Origin: Strigops habroptila
Lineage: Eukaryota > Chordata > Aves > Psittaciformes > Psittacidae
Assembly (NCBI RefSeq): GCF_004027225.2
Contig: NC_046358.1
Location: 6,479,284 to 6,543,283, forward strand
Length of the DNA: 64,000 nucleotides
Direction of reading: 5' to 3'
Part shown: piece by piece, positions 21,901-32,393 of the stretch
How positions within the stretch are numbered: the first letter of the stretch is position 1
How the letters are laid out: every line of letters starts with the position of its first letter
Position numbers and translations under genes: made by a program
The notes under the pieces: model-generated
Told to the model about the DNA's origin: nothing
Seen by the model: only the letters and a program-made list of their open reading frames with translations
Databases searched by the model: none

Positions 21901-24900
21901 TGAGCAGAGGAGAGCTCTCACCATACAAGACAAGCTGCACCTCCAGGCCCAGAGATGCATGTGGGGAGCAGAAGGCCCATGTGGGCCTTTTGGTGACACC
22001 TCACACATGTCCTCACTTCCCAACGATGCTCATCAAGTGTCATAAGCTCACTGGTCATCCCTCTCAAACGGGAGCATGCTCAGACGCTTGGGTTCATCCC
22101 TGAAGAACAGACTCAAACCCTTCCAGAGCAATGGGAACTAAAAGGCACTGGCTTTGAGATGCTTTTTTAGTGCCTTGAGTTTGGCTGGCTCAGAAAGGGT
22201 CTGTGCTGTGCCACAGTGAGGAGAAGGCTCTGCCAAGCAGAGGACATTGGGGTTGTGACAATGGGTACCTTGAGGAAGCATCGCTGGCCTGAGGACCTGA
22301 TGGTCCAGCCATCCCCACCAGCACGCTCTGCCCACCCCATCCCCACCCTGTCCCCATCCCCATTGCACTCACCCGGGTGGCCAGGCTCTCCTTGCAGTGC
22401 AGGCTGATTCCACACTCGTCGGTGATCTCGGAGAGGTCTTCATCCTCAAACTCCTCAAGGCTGATGTCGTGGGTGAGCCTGGAGGGAGAGGAGATGGTGC
22501 CATCACCCACTGCACAGGGCACAGGCAGGATGTGCAGGGTGGCATGCTGACTGGGGAGAGGCTCTCCTGGTCTTTAATGTGAAGAAAAATTGGGAAGGAG
22601 GCCCCTTCCAGAGGGGATGGGTCTGTCCCCACCGAATGGCTGAGCTTGGCATGGTCTACAGCTATGGGGAGGCAGGAGGAATGTGCCCCAAGCCAGCCCC
22701 AGGTCCCAAAGGCAGCAGGGATGTGCAGGTTGGAAGAGCATAGGACAGGCAGCAGAGCCAAGCCCTGTCCCAGGAGGTTTGGCTCCCACCATCCCAGGGA
22801 GGCTCTGGGGTTGCTCCAGTGGGGCACAGACACCTGGTGGGACAAAGACCAGTGTTACAGGGAAGGGTTGGGGGTCCTGTGAGGGCACAGCTGGAGGATG
22901 GACGCGCTGGGACAGGGTCACCTCATCAAGACCCTGCAAGCACCACAAACCTACCTTTGGTTCTGCCTCCAGTTATCCCTCCTTCCTTCAGCATACACAG
23001 CCCATGAGCCCAGGCTCTCCCTGTCCTTCCCTGGCCATAACATCCAGGAGCAGGAGGCACCACCAGCCTCCAAGCAGCGGCTGGGAGGGATGTCCCAGCT
23101 CAGATGCCTGCAGTAGGAGAGGCCAGAGATTTCCCTCTGTGCCAAAATCACTCCCTGGGTTGCCTGTGGGCATCCCCATGGCCATGGGTGCTGCCAAGCC
23201 TGCCCGCTTGGGGTCCGTCAGGGCTGGCAGCACCACAGGCTCATTACATCCCTTCAAAAAGTTTAGAGATATCCTTTTTGCAGCTGGAAATGTGCTGATG
23301 GGCGAGTTCCTTTTGTGCTTGATCCTTGATCGCATCCCTGGGGGAACAGCAGGGAGCTCCTGGCTTCTGTGCATTAAAGCATTTCTCCATGGTGGTACCA
23401 CAATGTTCCTCTTGCTTATTCATTACCATGGCGGGTAAATAAAAGAGCCCAGCTCAAAAGTCCCCTGCTAACCTGTGTTGTGTGCCACCACTTCCATTGC
23501 TCCCAGCTCCTTGGGCTGGGAGATGCTTGGGTGAAAGCACCATGTGGAGCCCATAACCCCTCTCCAGCCTTGCCTTCACCAGCAGGGAAGGAAAGAGAAG
23601 GGTATTTTGTGACCTGCAGAGCTCCCACCGTCACTTTAAGCATTGCTTGCACACCTTGGGGCTCCCCCGCTGCAGTGGCACCAAGCAGTGTCATGGAGGG
23701 GTAACACCTCCCTTGTCCTGCCCCTCAGAGGTGGGGAAGGAGCAGGAGAAGCCCATTGGAGGAGCAGCATCACCGCTTGATGTTTCCAAGCACCCCATCA
23801 GCGGTGGGCTCCTGGGCTGAAGGTGGGCAGGAACCACTGTGGCCATGGGTCCAACTCCCATGAGGGGCAGGAATAGAGCCTTCAGCACAGGGTGGGATGT
23901 GCTGACCCCCCCTTGCCCATCTCCTGCTGCTGCAGAGCAGGAGGCTCATGATGAGCCTGCAAAGCACAGATCGATTTCTTCTCCGGTTACACGGGTCACC
24001 AGGGTGGGACATTATCCGCCGATGATGCTCAGGGCCTCCACCTGCCTTGATGTGCAAGCACAGAGCCCCCCACTCCAGAATGGGGACCGGCAGCCCTGCC
24101 TCTGCTTCCAGGGATGCGCAGGTCTCCAGCACTGGTCCTGCCTGCAGATGCTGCCGGACCACCTTTGCCACGCAGCTCCCTGTGAAGCCAGGCAAAACTT
24201 TGGGCTCTGCTGTGTGCCAAGTTTGCTCCTGTCCTGTGGCCATCGCTCCGGGAAGGGTGATGTGCCCAGGGGCTGCTCCTCATCACCCTGCACACCCACA
24301 GGACAGCCCTCCCCATCCCCAAGCCCCCGGCCGGTGCCCTACCATTTCTCCCACTGATCTTCCAGCCAGCTCTCCTCCTCGGTGCTCGACTCCATTTTCA
24401 AGGGCAGCTGCATTGAGGAGGAACCCCCTTCCCTGGGGGACACGCTCCCACCCTATAAACAACCCCCCGTGCCTGGGGCAGGGAGGAGTGAAGAGACGAT
24501 GGGTGCCTGCTGCCTGTCCGCCTGCCCCGTCGCAGTCTGTGGCTGCCGGCACTGCTCTGTCTCCTCACTGCGCAACCTGGGGAAGCTCATTAAAAATAGA
24601 TGGAATCAGCTGTCCTGGAGGGGAAAAAAACCATAACCTCACCACTGAGGCAGTGCCAAGTCCCTGCTCTCTGCTGGGGATGCTGACTGCCTCCCTGCCA
24701 GCCAGCCAGCCCGGCTCCTGGTCCTGCTCCAGCACCGCTCCCCAGCACCCGCAGCGGGATCTGCTTACCCCAGCACGGGCGCCCATGCCGCCCGGCCTCC
24801 TCCTGCCCTTTCAGCATCGCTGGCCAAGCCAGGGACAAGGGGCTCTGCCCCTCTCTGCCCCGCTGCAGGGATGGGACGAGTTCCTGAGGGAGATGGGAGC

Positions 24901-27900
24901 ATCTGTCCAGCTTCCCGCCAGGCAGAGCAGGGATGCTCACAACGCAAGGGCCGCAGTGATTCCAGCAGCGGAACCGGCATCGTGTCTGGCTGCATTCCCT
25001 GAGCAAAAGGAAGCAAGAGGAGCACCTTCACCAAGGAGCAAGCCTGGCTGGCAGAGAGCAGTGCTGGGAGTGCTGCCCCTTCCCCATCTGCTCCTGCTTC
25101 AGGAGCTTCCCCAGCCTCTACTCCCTGTTAAGAGGCAGAGAAATACCTGGTGAGCTGCTCTGCCAGCTCCCACCCCTCTCCTGCTGCCGAAGGAGATCGG
25201 GACCTTTCCCAGGAGAGGCTGCCAAGTGTTGCCAACAAACTGTTGGCACAGTGGACTATCATCCTCCATCACCATCACTCATGATACTGTGTTCATTGTC
25301 TCTCAGCTCCCCGATAACGGTATCCAGGGCTCCATCTTCCCTATCAGCTCTGCCTGGAGGCACCTCGTCTGCTTGAAACCTCCTCGCTTAATGCGATGAA
25401 TAAAGAAATCTCTATCTCCGTATTACTCCCGCCCTTTTCTCCTCTCACATGGATGCTCCAGGACTTCCCAGGAGATACAAGGAAGGCTCTCTCTTAGCCC
25501 CCCCCGCTCCCTGTGCTGGAAACACCCCTGCTTTTCTCTCTTGCTTCTCAAAGAGGCTAAAAATACCAGCAAAATGAAACAGCTCTGACTCCCCTCAGCT
25601 CCTTCACTGCCAGAAAAACTCTGAGCAGGACCTACGTGGGTATTTTGGCCAACATCCCTCACCAGCAGCAGCAGTGGAGGCATGGTGCTGCTGTAAGTGG
25701 GCACCATGGCATCTTAGGTACATGGGAGGTTGCCCCCAGATGCAAGGATGGATAAGCCCTCTATCTGCGGTGGTTATGGGTGCTCTGCTGAAGGATGTGC
25801 CAAGAGGTATCCAGAGGCTGTCAGCCCCGCTGAACACAGGAGAACTGATAAACTTGGGGCAAGCAATGGAGCACACATGGGTGTGTGAGCAGAGGCAGCC
25901 GTTACCTGCCTGTAGCAGGAGCAGCTTCATCACAGGCCTAATAACAGCCTTAGCACCAAGCCTGGCTGCTGCTTGGCTCCATCCCCTGCCAGGGAAAAGG
26001 GGACCTGCAGCATCGTGTCCCCAGCCCACTGCCGCTGCGTGGGATTCCCACACAGGGACTTGGCCATGGCAACATGCGCGATGGAGCTGGGGCTCCAGCA
26101 AGCCTGGGTGCCCGGGCAGCGCTCCAATCCTCTGCTCCCAGCAGCGCTGTGTGCAAGTGCTGTCACCAGCATCAGTGGGAGGAATAGTACTACCCTACAT
26201 TGGGCTGGCCCTGGGGGAGAGCCCAAAGACTCTTTTAATTGAACCAAGCAGAAGGTGCCTCCATCTCCATCAGAAGAAGACAGCCCTTTCATCTCCCCTC
26301 ACAGGAAGACAGGTAGCCCCACTCCAAAACCCAGCTCATCGCCTCCAAACAGGTTCTTCTGATGGCTCCAGATGAGCACAGCAGACACACAAAACAACCC
26401 GTAGTGCTAGGATTGATTTCTGCCTCAGCCTGAAGGTGCTGCTTTGAACTTCCCGAGGAGCTGGAGGCCTCTCCTTCCCCTAAAGACCTCTTCCCCTCCT
26501 GAGGCCCCAGCAATGGCTTGGAAAGGGCTGTGATTTCCCACAGTGCTCCCAGAGGAGCGAGGTAATTCCCCCTCTCCTGACCCATGCAAATAGCTCCCTC
26601 AGCGTTTCCTTCCTGAGGAGGCTTCCTGCCTCAGCAGCTCCATGGATGCTCTTTGCTTTTATTAGGGAAACCAGCAGAACACACAGGTCCCAGCTACACC
26701 AGAGCTGCACTCCTGGAGGCACCAGGCACAACCCCACTTGTGCCCCTCTTGTGCTGGGCAGAGAGACCTCCAGCCCCGGAGAGCCCCTCGCAGGAAAGCC
26801 TGGACCCAAAGCACGGGCAAAGCTTCTTGGCAGGGTGAGAAGATGCAACAGTGTCCCAGAGGAAGATGCTAAGGAGTCCCAGTGGGGGTCAGCCCCCAAC
26901 GTGAGCCTTTGGGAGTTTACGGACAAGAGGAAGGCTGAATGAGATGAACATTTTTGTTGCTGTCTACTAAAATGCCGTTCTTGTCATGGTGAGCAGCCAC
27001 CCCTGGAGGTCCTCCTGGCTAAAGGAGAGCTCACCTCACCATCCTTCTCCTCCCGCCTCATACAATCACAGAATGGTTTGGGTTGGAAGGGACCTTAAAG
27101 CTCATCCAGTTCCAACCCCGTGCCATGGGCAGGGACACCTTCCACTAGAGCAGGTTGCTCCAAGCCTCGTCCAACCTGGCCATAAACAACATAAACCCAC
27201 AGCTTGTCTGGTATAGATTTGGAGATTTTCCTGCCGCTCACTCTTGCACCTTCTGAATGCAGCAGGATCCAAGACTTTGCCTCTTCTCAGACAACACCAA
27301 ACCATCACTAGAAATGAGGACCTGCCAGGCCACCATCCCTGGCATCCTCAGAGCTTCAGACCCCATTGGTCTGCTTGCTCGCCAGGACCAAGTCCTCTCT
27401 TGATTCAAGCTATCTAATGCTTGTGCCAGCGCATCACCACTCAGGGCGCTGAAAGAGCAGGCGAACGTACCAGAGAGCATTAAACCTGAAACACCTCGTC
27501 CCGCAGGCAGTAAGCTGGGGCAGAGCGCAGGGCTCAGCCAGGACCTCACCACCAGCCACGGGCTGAGCCTTCACTCTGAGCCACGCTCGTCACTGCTGTC
27601 CATGGGGAATGGCCCCTTGCTGAGCAGGAACCCAGGACCTGGGTCAGGCACAACCCATGTAACCCAGCCCACAAACAGGTCACAAACAGAGCTCCCTCCT
27701 CGCACCATTCTCCCTGCCACAGCGCTGCCTCTGCTCTGCCAGACCCTGCCCCAGGCTGAGGGATATCATCAGCATCTCCTTCCACTTCAAGGCTGACACC
27801 CTGAGCTTGGCGCATGGGAAAGCTCTTGCGCTCCTGCCTCAAGAACCCAGCTCTCTGGGTAGTTGAGGTCAGTTCTTCCCTGAGGCTTCTTTCCCGAAGG

Positions 27901-29358
27901 TCTGAGACACAACAGGAAGCAGCATCTCATTCTCCTCCCAGAGCATCACTGTTTGCTGGGGAGCAGGAGGGTGCCCTGGGGACAGCCGCTGCATCCAGGA
28001 CAGTGCTGTGTGATGAGCCTGATGCTCTCACAGGCCCGGAGCTGCTGTTTGGTGCAGCCCTCAGGCTGCAGCCCCTGGCTCGGTGGCCAAGCCCCTTCTC
28101 CACGGTGGACGTTGCCAGAGGCAGCGTTTAATCGCTGGGTTTGCAGGATGTACCAGCCATGTTGTAGCAGCTCCCAGCAGCATTCGCAGGCAGCGCTGCA
28201 AGAGGAGGCAGATGCTGAAGCCCCGGAGCCACAGCAAAAGGGCTCCAGGAGCAGACCCCTTCAGAGGTAAATGGTCTGAAAGCCACCACAGCTTGACTGC
28301 ACCTTCCTGCTTCCTCACAGAGACCCAGTGGTCACCACACCGCAGGGGCTGGGGCCTGCTAGAGGTGAGGGTAAGCTTATCTGTGGCCCCAAGTGCGGAC
28401 CAGCCCCTCCTTTCCCTCCCCAAAATCTCACCACATTAAGCAGCCGGTACTGATCTCCCCATCTCAGCCAGCTCCCCTGCAGCACCCCTGGGTGCCAGAG
28501 GCAAGCAGAGAGCAATGGATGATGCCATGGCCACCAGAAGCAGTGAGCATCCCACTGATGACAAGTGAACAACCCCGGGCACCGCATCCCCTTTCCCACC
28601 CAGTGCATCCCTGTCCCAGAGCCGGAGGCTCCAAAGCCCCAGGTCATCCCTGGCCTGGCTCCTGCCATCGGAAGTCCCTGTGACCAGCCCTGCTGGGTTT
28701 TGGAGGAGACACAGCCCCCTGCCTCCCAAATCGATGGGAGTGCTTAGCATTGCCAAAAGGATCAATTCTGGCACTCTCCCACCGTCTCACTCAGGATTCT
28801 GGTTTCGCAGGGGTGGGGAGGAAGGGGGAACACCTGAGATTTCTAGGAAAGGGCTAGAAAAAGGCTTTTCTGGGGGTGGGGAAAGAGACGAAGGGTTTTT
28901 ACATGAGGAAAAGGTGTTTAAACAGCAGATCAGCCAGGTGAGGAGGCCGGGGAGGTAGAGGGGGACAAGCAGGGGGCTGGTGGGACCTGCAGTGGTATGT
29001 GGGGTGAGGGCAACGGGGGAGGGAACACTGAAGCAACATGGGGGGGGGGGGGGCTGGAGCGATGCATGCGGTGGGGTCCAGCGGTGCCCGGGGTGGGGGG
29101 CACAGGGATGGGGGGGGGGGGACCGAAGGATGCGCGGGGAGGCGGCGGGGGCCCGGCGCGGCGGTGTGGGGCGGTGTGGGGCTGCAGCAGATAGGGAGCG
29201 ATGCTTGGGGAGGTGGAGCAGGGGCAGCCCCGCGGGGGTCCCGGGAGGGGTGTGGGGGGATGCGGCCGGTACCTGAAATTGGGGGGCGAAGCGAGGTGCA
29301 GCCCCAGGAACGGGGAGGAGGCGGGCGGGGATGCGGCTCCTTTCTCTCGCTCCGCCAT
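6938..29358 (-). CDS. MAPK8IP1: MAPK8IP1, JNK-interacting protein 1 scaffold (JIP1/IB1), 701 aa, 12 exons
   Basis: Coding exons from the 5' end: 29273-29358, 22373-22478, 14441-14674, 11604-11685, 10535-11410, 9984-10059, 9404-9576, 9038-9147, 8784-8903, 7788-7858, 7431-7529 and 6938-7010 (stop TAG 6938-6940). They sum to 2106 nt (human 711 aa). The N-terminus [20 protein letters not shown] matches JIP1. [19 protein letters not shown] follows (about residue 32 on). The JNK-binding domain with [13 protein letters not shown] is at about residues 125-142. The long exon 5 (about 170-461) is Ser-rich and disordered and contains [10 protein letters not shown] and [18 protein letters not shown]. The SH3 domain ([19 protein letters not shown] ... 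[20 protein letters not shown]) covers about 480-540. A PTB domain ([20 protein letters not shown] ... [19 protein letters not shown]) covers about 550-690. The C-terminus ends [12 protein letters not shown], the known kinesin-light-chain binding tail. The family tethers MLK, MKK7 and JNK and acts as a kinesin cargo adaptor in neurons and beta cells. The acidic linker before the JNK-binding domain is shorter than in mammals. Confidence 0.97.
11686..14440. other. MAPK8IP1 intron 3
   Basis: 2.75 kb between exons 4 and 3. No CR1 copy or exon-like segment was recognised. It contains a perfect (TCC)10 run at 13361-13390 and becomes GC-rich towards exon 3. Long open frames on both strands (for example 12898-13444) are Pro/Cys/Ser-rich, overlap each other and look like composition effects. 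Confidence 0.6.
13361..13390 (+). repeat. (TCC)10 microsatellite
   Basis: Ten perfect tcc units in a row inside MAPK8IP1 intron 3. On the transcribed strand this is a GGA repeat. Confidence 0.95.
15027..15410 (-). mobile_element. CR1 LINE 3' fragment
   Basis: Begins with the reversed CR1 tail (catagatgcatagactggtt), continues through the consensus block ggttggaagggaccttaaag and the stretch ending cctcagcaccctcacag, and extends into a more 5' CR1 part to about 15410. The element reads on the minus strand and is truncated at its 5' end, as is usual for CR1. Confidence 0.9.
15430..15575 (+). mobile_element. CR1-like fragment, opposite orientation
   Basis: The stretch cctgtcactggaggttctca ... 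ggttccttccagcccgggct resembles the 3' part of a second CR1 subfamily read on the plus strand. It abuts the previous minus-strand copy. Confidence 0.6.
15640..15800 (-). mobile_element. Older CR1 fragment
   Basis: ttggttggatgtttggtcca ... gtcactcagggccttgcc ... atggatggagaacccacc resembles the 3' region of an older CR1 subfamily on the minus strand. It is diverged, with approximate ends. Confidence 0.55.
15905..16135 (-). mobile_element. CR1 fragment, different subfamily
   Basis: Starts agaatcacagaatcaaccag, then gttggaaaagacctttaaga and ccactgccctgggcagcctg up to ccctcttggtgaagaaat. These blocks are typical of another CR1 subfamily read on the minus strand. Confidence 0.85.
18393..18598 (-). 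mobile_element. CR1 LINE 3' fragment
   Basis: Reversed CR1 tail (gagtcatagaattatagaat) followed by the standard 3' block up to agcaccctcacag. About 205 bp, little diverged from the other copies in the window. Confidence 0.9.
20586..20672 (+). repeat. 87-bp duplicated segment, copy 1
   Basis: Close match (about 90% by eye) to 22954-23040, including ccaggctctccctgtccttc and ccctggccataa. It directly abuts the 3' tail of the CR1 copy at 20668-21205. Origin unknown. Confidence 0.8.
20668..21205 (-). mobile_element. CR1 LINE 3' fragment, about 540 bp
   Basis: Reversed tail gtcatagaatcacagaatgg, the standard 3' block, then a longer CR1 portion (gtcctgtcactacagtccct ... cctcctctggacttgctcca ... 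cagtgctccaagtgaggtct). This is the longest recent CR1 fragment in the window and reads on the minus strand. Confidence 0.92.
22954..23040 (+). repeat. 87-bp duplicated segment, copy 2
   Basis: Same 87-bp unit as 20586-20672 but with no CR1 beside it. Both copies end at ...ccctggccataa. Confidence 0.8.
24343..24413 (-). CDS. MAPK8IP1: Alternative first coding exon of MAPK8IP1
   Basis: The minus strand reads an ATG at 24413-24411 giving [10 protein letters not shown] ... SWLEDQWEK and TG, followed by a donor gtaggg. Splicing to exon 2 (22478) completes Trp and continues [10 protein letters not shown] in frame. A known mouse JIP1 isoform starts in the same way (MQL-KM-SS ... [10 protein letters not shown] before LTHDIS, from memory), so this is a conserved alternative promoter/exon and not a chance ORF. 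The exon contributes 71 nt, 23 codons plus two bases, so the isoform differs from the main form only upstream of the LTHDIS segment. An internal second ATG (MESS) could also initiate. Confidence 0.88.
27060..27190 (-). mobile_element. Truncated CR1 LINE 3' fragment
   Basis: Reversed CR1 tail acaatcacagaatggtttgg and the first ~120 bp of the 3' block, ending after caacctggccataaacaaca. The remainder is deleted. Confidence 0.85.
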
Positions 29359-29800
29359 TCTGTGGCTCTCTCCATGCAGGCGGAGGGCGGGCGGGAGGGA
29401 GGGAGGCAGGGAAGGAGGGATGGAGGGAGGGGGATGCTGTGGTGCCGGCGGGGAGGGACATACCTGCCGCCGGGGGTGGGGGGAGAAGGGGGAGCGCGGG
29501 GCGCGGCCGGGGGGCTCCTTCCGCGGCCCCCGGCGGCAGCTGCAGGACAGATGTGGCCGCAGCTGGAGGCGACACCCCGCACCCCCCCCCCCCCCCCGCA
29601 CCGCCCGAGCGATGAGAAACGCCGGGGCCGGCGGGGCAGATGTGCCCACAGCTGGAACGACCCCCTCCCCAGCTGTGACCGCAGCTGGAGGCACATCCCC
29701 GCAGGCAGATGTGCCGCAGCAGCACCACAGCCGCCGGTGCGGGGGGAGCCCGGGTCTCCCCCAGGCCCGGGCTGGACACTCGGGGCCGCTATCGAGGGTC
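28980..29800 (-). promoter_or_regulatory. MAPK8IP1: MAPK8IP1 CpG-rich promoter and 5'UTR region
   Basis: A strongly GC- and CpG-rich block surrounds exon 1 (ATG 29358-29356). Upstream of the ATG on the transcribed strand lie a G16 run (plus C16, 29582-29597) and a cluster of CAGCTG and CAGATG E-boxes in degenerate ~30-bp units between about 29530 and 29740. The transcription start cannot be fixed from sequence. The very long overlapping open frames here come from base composition. Confidence 0.7.
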
Positions 29801-32393
29801 TCCGCAGCGGGGACGTGCCCGGGGCAGGAGGAGCAGCAGCGACACCCGGGCTGTGCTCTCCCACCATCGCGGGTTGGCAGCACCCCGCTGGCAACAGGTC
29901 TGCAGCCCCAGCACAGACCCTGCCGCTGGTGAAGCTTGTTGGGGCTGCGAGTACAGAGAGAGGACGTGAAAAGCAGCTTAAACACACGTTCCACGGGCAC
30001 AAGGCAACGAAAAACATATCTTGAGGTTGCAGGTCTCTCCCCAGAATAGGCAGATGCACTCGTGCATCCAGCTATGTCCCAGGGAGCATCTCATCTTGGG
30101 TGAATGCTCTCTGCTGCTACCCTTCCCCACCAGCCCAAGCAGCAGGTTTCCCTCCCCTGCCTCTTCTCCACATCCTTTGCAGGCAGAAAAGCGTGCAGGC
30201 TGTGCTGTGCACAGAAGTAGATAACGCTGGTATTTTAGGTGCCAAGGCCACTTCTTGTACCTGAACAGGAGAACGTTTTGTATTCCCTCCATGCCCACCA
30301 TGCTCCTGGTTACCACCTGTGGCAGTTCTGGATAGGGAGGGGGGCACTGTTTCAGCAGTTCACAGTTTAACGATACAGCAGATCATATCAGTGCTTCTCA
30401 AAGCACGGAGCTGTCATTGAGGCAATCGTATTAGTTCTTGGCCAAGACCCAGGCCGTCAGCTGGCCCTCCAGAGGAGAGCAAGCAGAGCCCTCCAAGGCA
30501 CACAGCCCTGCTCTCTCTCTGGAGCCTTGGTCTCCTACCAGACTAGCTTGAAAGAGACGTTACTCCTGGGCCAGCATGGAAACAAGCACACACGCACAGG
30601 GTCACCACACACAGTACCCCAGGGCAGCATCCTGAAGGGGATGAGGTGTCCCCTGCACCGTCTGGATGCACAGACTGAACTGTCTTGCATGCAGGACTCA
30701 CCAGCGTTCCTTCAGGGCTCTGACACAGCTCCGTCTTGAAGCATAAACGCAGCTACCACATGATTCCTCTGCAGCCTCTCCTGTCATTTAGCCTCTGGGC
30801 TGGGGCAGAAGGTAAGGCTGCCTCCTCCTCCTGCAGCCGCATCACCACCAGCACATCTCACCCTCTGCTGGGACACCAAAAGCTCCCCCCAGCCTGGTCA
30901 TCAGGCCTCTCATCGCAGCCCTGGCTCAGGCTGGCCTGGCTGGAGACCTACTTTGGCCTCTCTGGCTACACTACTGACAGTCACATCCATCTCTCTACAT
31001 GCATGGCAGAGCCTATGGGCTCTGTGAGAGTGCACATCCATCTCCTGCAAACATAGACCACACTTCTGTCCTAGCCCGTGTCTCTGCTCACAAGGCATGT
31101 CCTGTCTTTAAGACATCTCCTGTCTTTTTGTCTCTTTCAAACTGTCCAACTGACCATCAGGTTCACTTCAGAGAAACTGTTCTCAGCCTTAAGAGCTGAG
31201 AGGAGAGGTTATGTGCTGAGAGAGGTTTCCTTGCTTCTCCCCACCAGTTGAACCCCCTGATCTCACCCTAGATGCAGCTGTGACACCAGACTAGCACTCT
31301 GCTTTCTCCATCAGCCATCCTGCTCACTGCTCCAGTTTCCATCTCTTCAATCCAGGTGTGTTTTCTACTTCCCAGCCTTTCAGGAGCCCCTCCTGAAGCT
31401 GCTGCAGCTCCTTCTTTGTGCAGACAGACGAGAACAAGGGGGAATTTCCCCAACCACCAGCACATGGAGCAGGCCATCTCTCTCTGCTAGCAATCCAAGG
31501 TTAGCCAGTTTCCATCCTTAACCGCATCACCGTCGTTCCTTTGACAGGGAGAACAGATGTTCTGGCCAGTGCAGAGAAGGCGCCTCAAACCCAACCTCTC
31601 CAGGTCTATTTGACGTTATTACACTCCGGGTAGGGAAAGCTGGGCAGAGTTTGCTGTCACCTCGGCTCTTCATCTTCTAAAGCACAGGCTGCTAATTTCA
31701 AAAGGGTTTTTGTCAAGCACGAGCCACTTCGAGCACTGAAGTGTTACTTCCTCAAGCCCACAAGGGCCTTGCCATTGACAACTCAGCAACACCATGAGCC
31801 TTGACCACAGCCCCACTCAGTTAATCAACGCACTGTACATGTTGCCCTCCTCGCAGACCAGATGTACCCTTTTATCTCCAGCACCTCTTCGAAACACCTG
31901 AATTTGCATCTCCAAAACCTCCCTTTTGCACCTCAAACTTGCCCAGCAAAAAAGACTCCAAATTTTAAATGCTTATGTACGTGGAATACTTTTGAACTGT
32001 GTCTTAGCTTCGTTAGATGTTTGCAGTAACTGCTCAGCTGGTGTTTTGACTGGCGCTACCTGAACATACCCAGCTGAGGCTCTTGTGCTGCTGTTCTGGA
32101 TCAGACCCATTGCCAAACCTGGAAAAGAAACTGCATGGCTACTTGCGCTTCCTAAAGTCTTGCTGGGTGCTAAGAAAGTGATGTACCTCCCGTAGTTCTC
32201 CGAAGAGGAAAAAAATAGGATCCAGTAACTGGGTCTACACAGGAGTACCAAGGAGGATGGCATAAGGCACAAGCAGAACTTCACTCCAGCTGTGCCCTAG
32301 CTAGTTACTACACTGCTAAGTAATGGTGTTTTTAGTATCAGCTCATGAGCTAGCTTAAGAACTGCAAGAGAAAAAGCTCAATCACTGACAGAC
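29801..32393. other. Intergenic region between MAPK8IP1 promoter and the solo LTR
   Basis: 2.6 kb between the MAPK8IP1 5' region and the CRY2 3' side. No CR1 copy or known exon was recognised. One unexplained open frame lies at 31973-32222 on the minus strand (listed separately). Confidence 0.5.
31973..32222 (-). other. Unexplained open frame, possible decayed retrocopy or unknown exon
   Basis: The minus strand reads about 80 codons of balanced composition, including ENYGRYITFLAPSKTLGS, GLAMGLIQNSSTRASAGY and KTPAEQLLQTSNEAKTQFKS, then a stop at 31973-31975. A neighbouring frame just upstream reads CVDPVTGSYFF, so a frameshifted longer protein is possible. An acceptor-like tttcttttccag lies inside. 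I do not recognise the family. It could be a fragment of a processed pseudogene, an unannotated exon of a neighbour, or chance. Confidence 0.25.

Larger units (their letters stand above)
14675..22372. other. MAPK8IP1 intron 2, CR1-rich
   Basis: 7.7-kb intron. It starts in the GC-rich (CpG-dense, about 14.2-14.8 kb) sequence around exon 3, then holds CR1 fragments at about 15.03-16.14 kb, 18.39-18.60 kb and 20.67-21.21 kb plus one copy of an 87-bp duplicated segment (20586-20672). No further exon-like sequence was found between them. Confidence 0.6.
22479..29272. other. MAPK8IP1 intron 1 (contains alternative first exon)
   Basis: 6.8-kb intron. It holds the second copy of the 87-bp duplicated segment (22954-23040), the alternative first exon (24343-24413) and a CR1 remnant (about 27.06-27.19 kb). 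It ends in the CpG-rich promoter area with long G runs at 29040-29053 (14 G) and 29110-29121 (12 G) on the plus strand. Nothing else was recognised. Confidence 0.6.

Noticed and set aside
29718-29740. REST/NRSF-like half site cagcaccacag upstream of MAPK8IP1
   Set aside because: The mammalian promoter is REST-regulated, but here only the left half matches; the right half (ggacagcg) does not, so a full element is not supported.
28787-30059. Three very long overlapping minus-strand frames (up to 386 codons) and matching plus-strand frames around 29 kb
   Set aside because: They are Pro/Ala/Arg/Gly-rich in every frame of a CpG-rich block with few stops. The only supported coding here is the 86-nt JIP1 exon 1.
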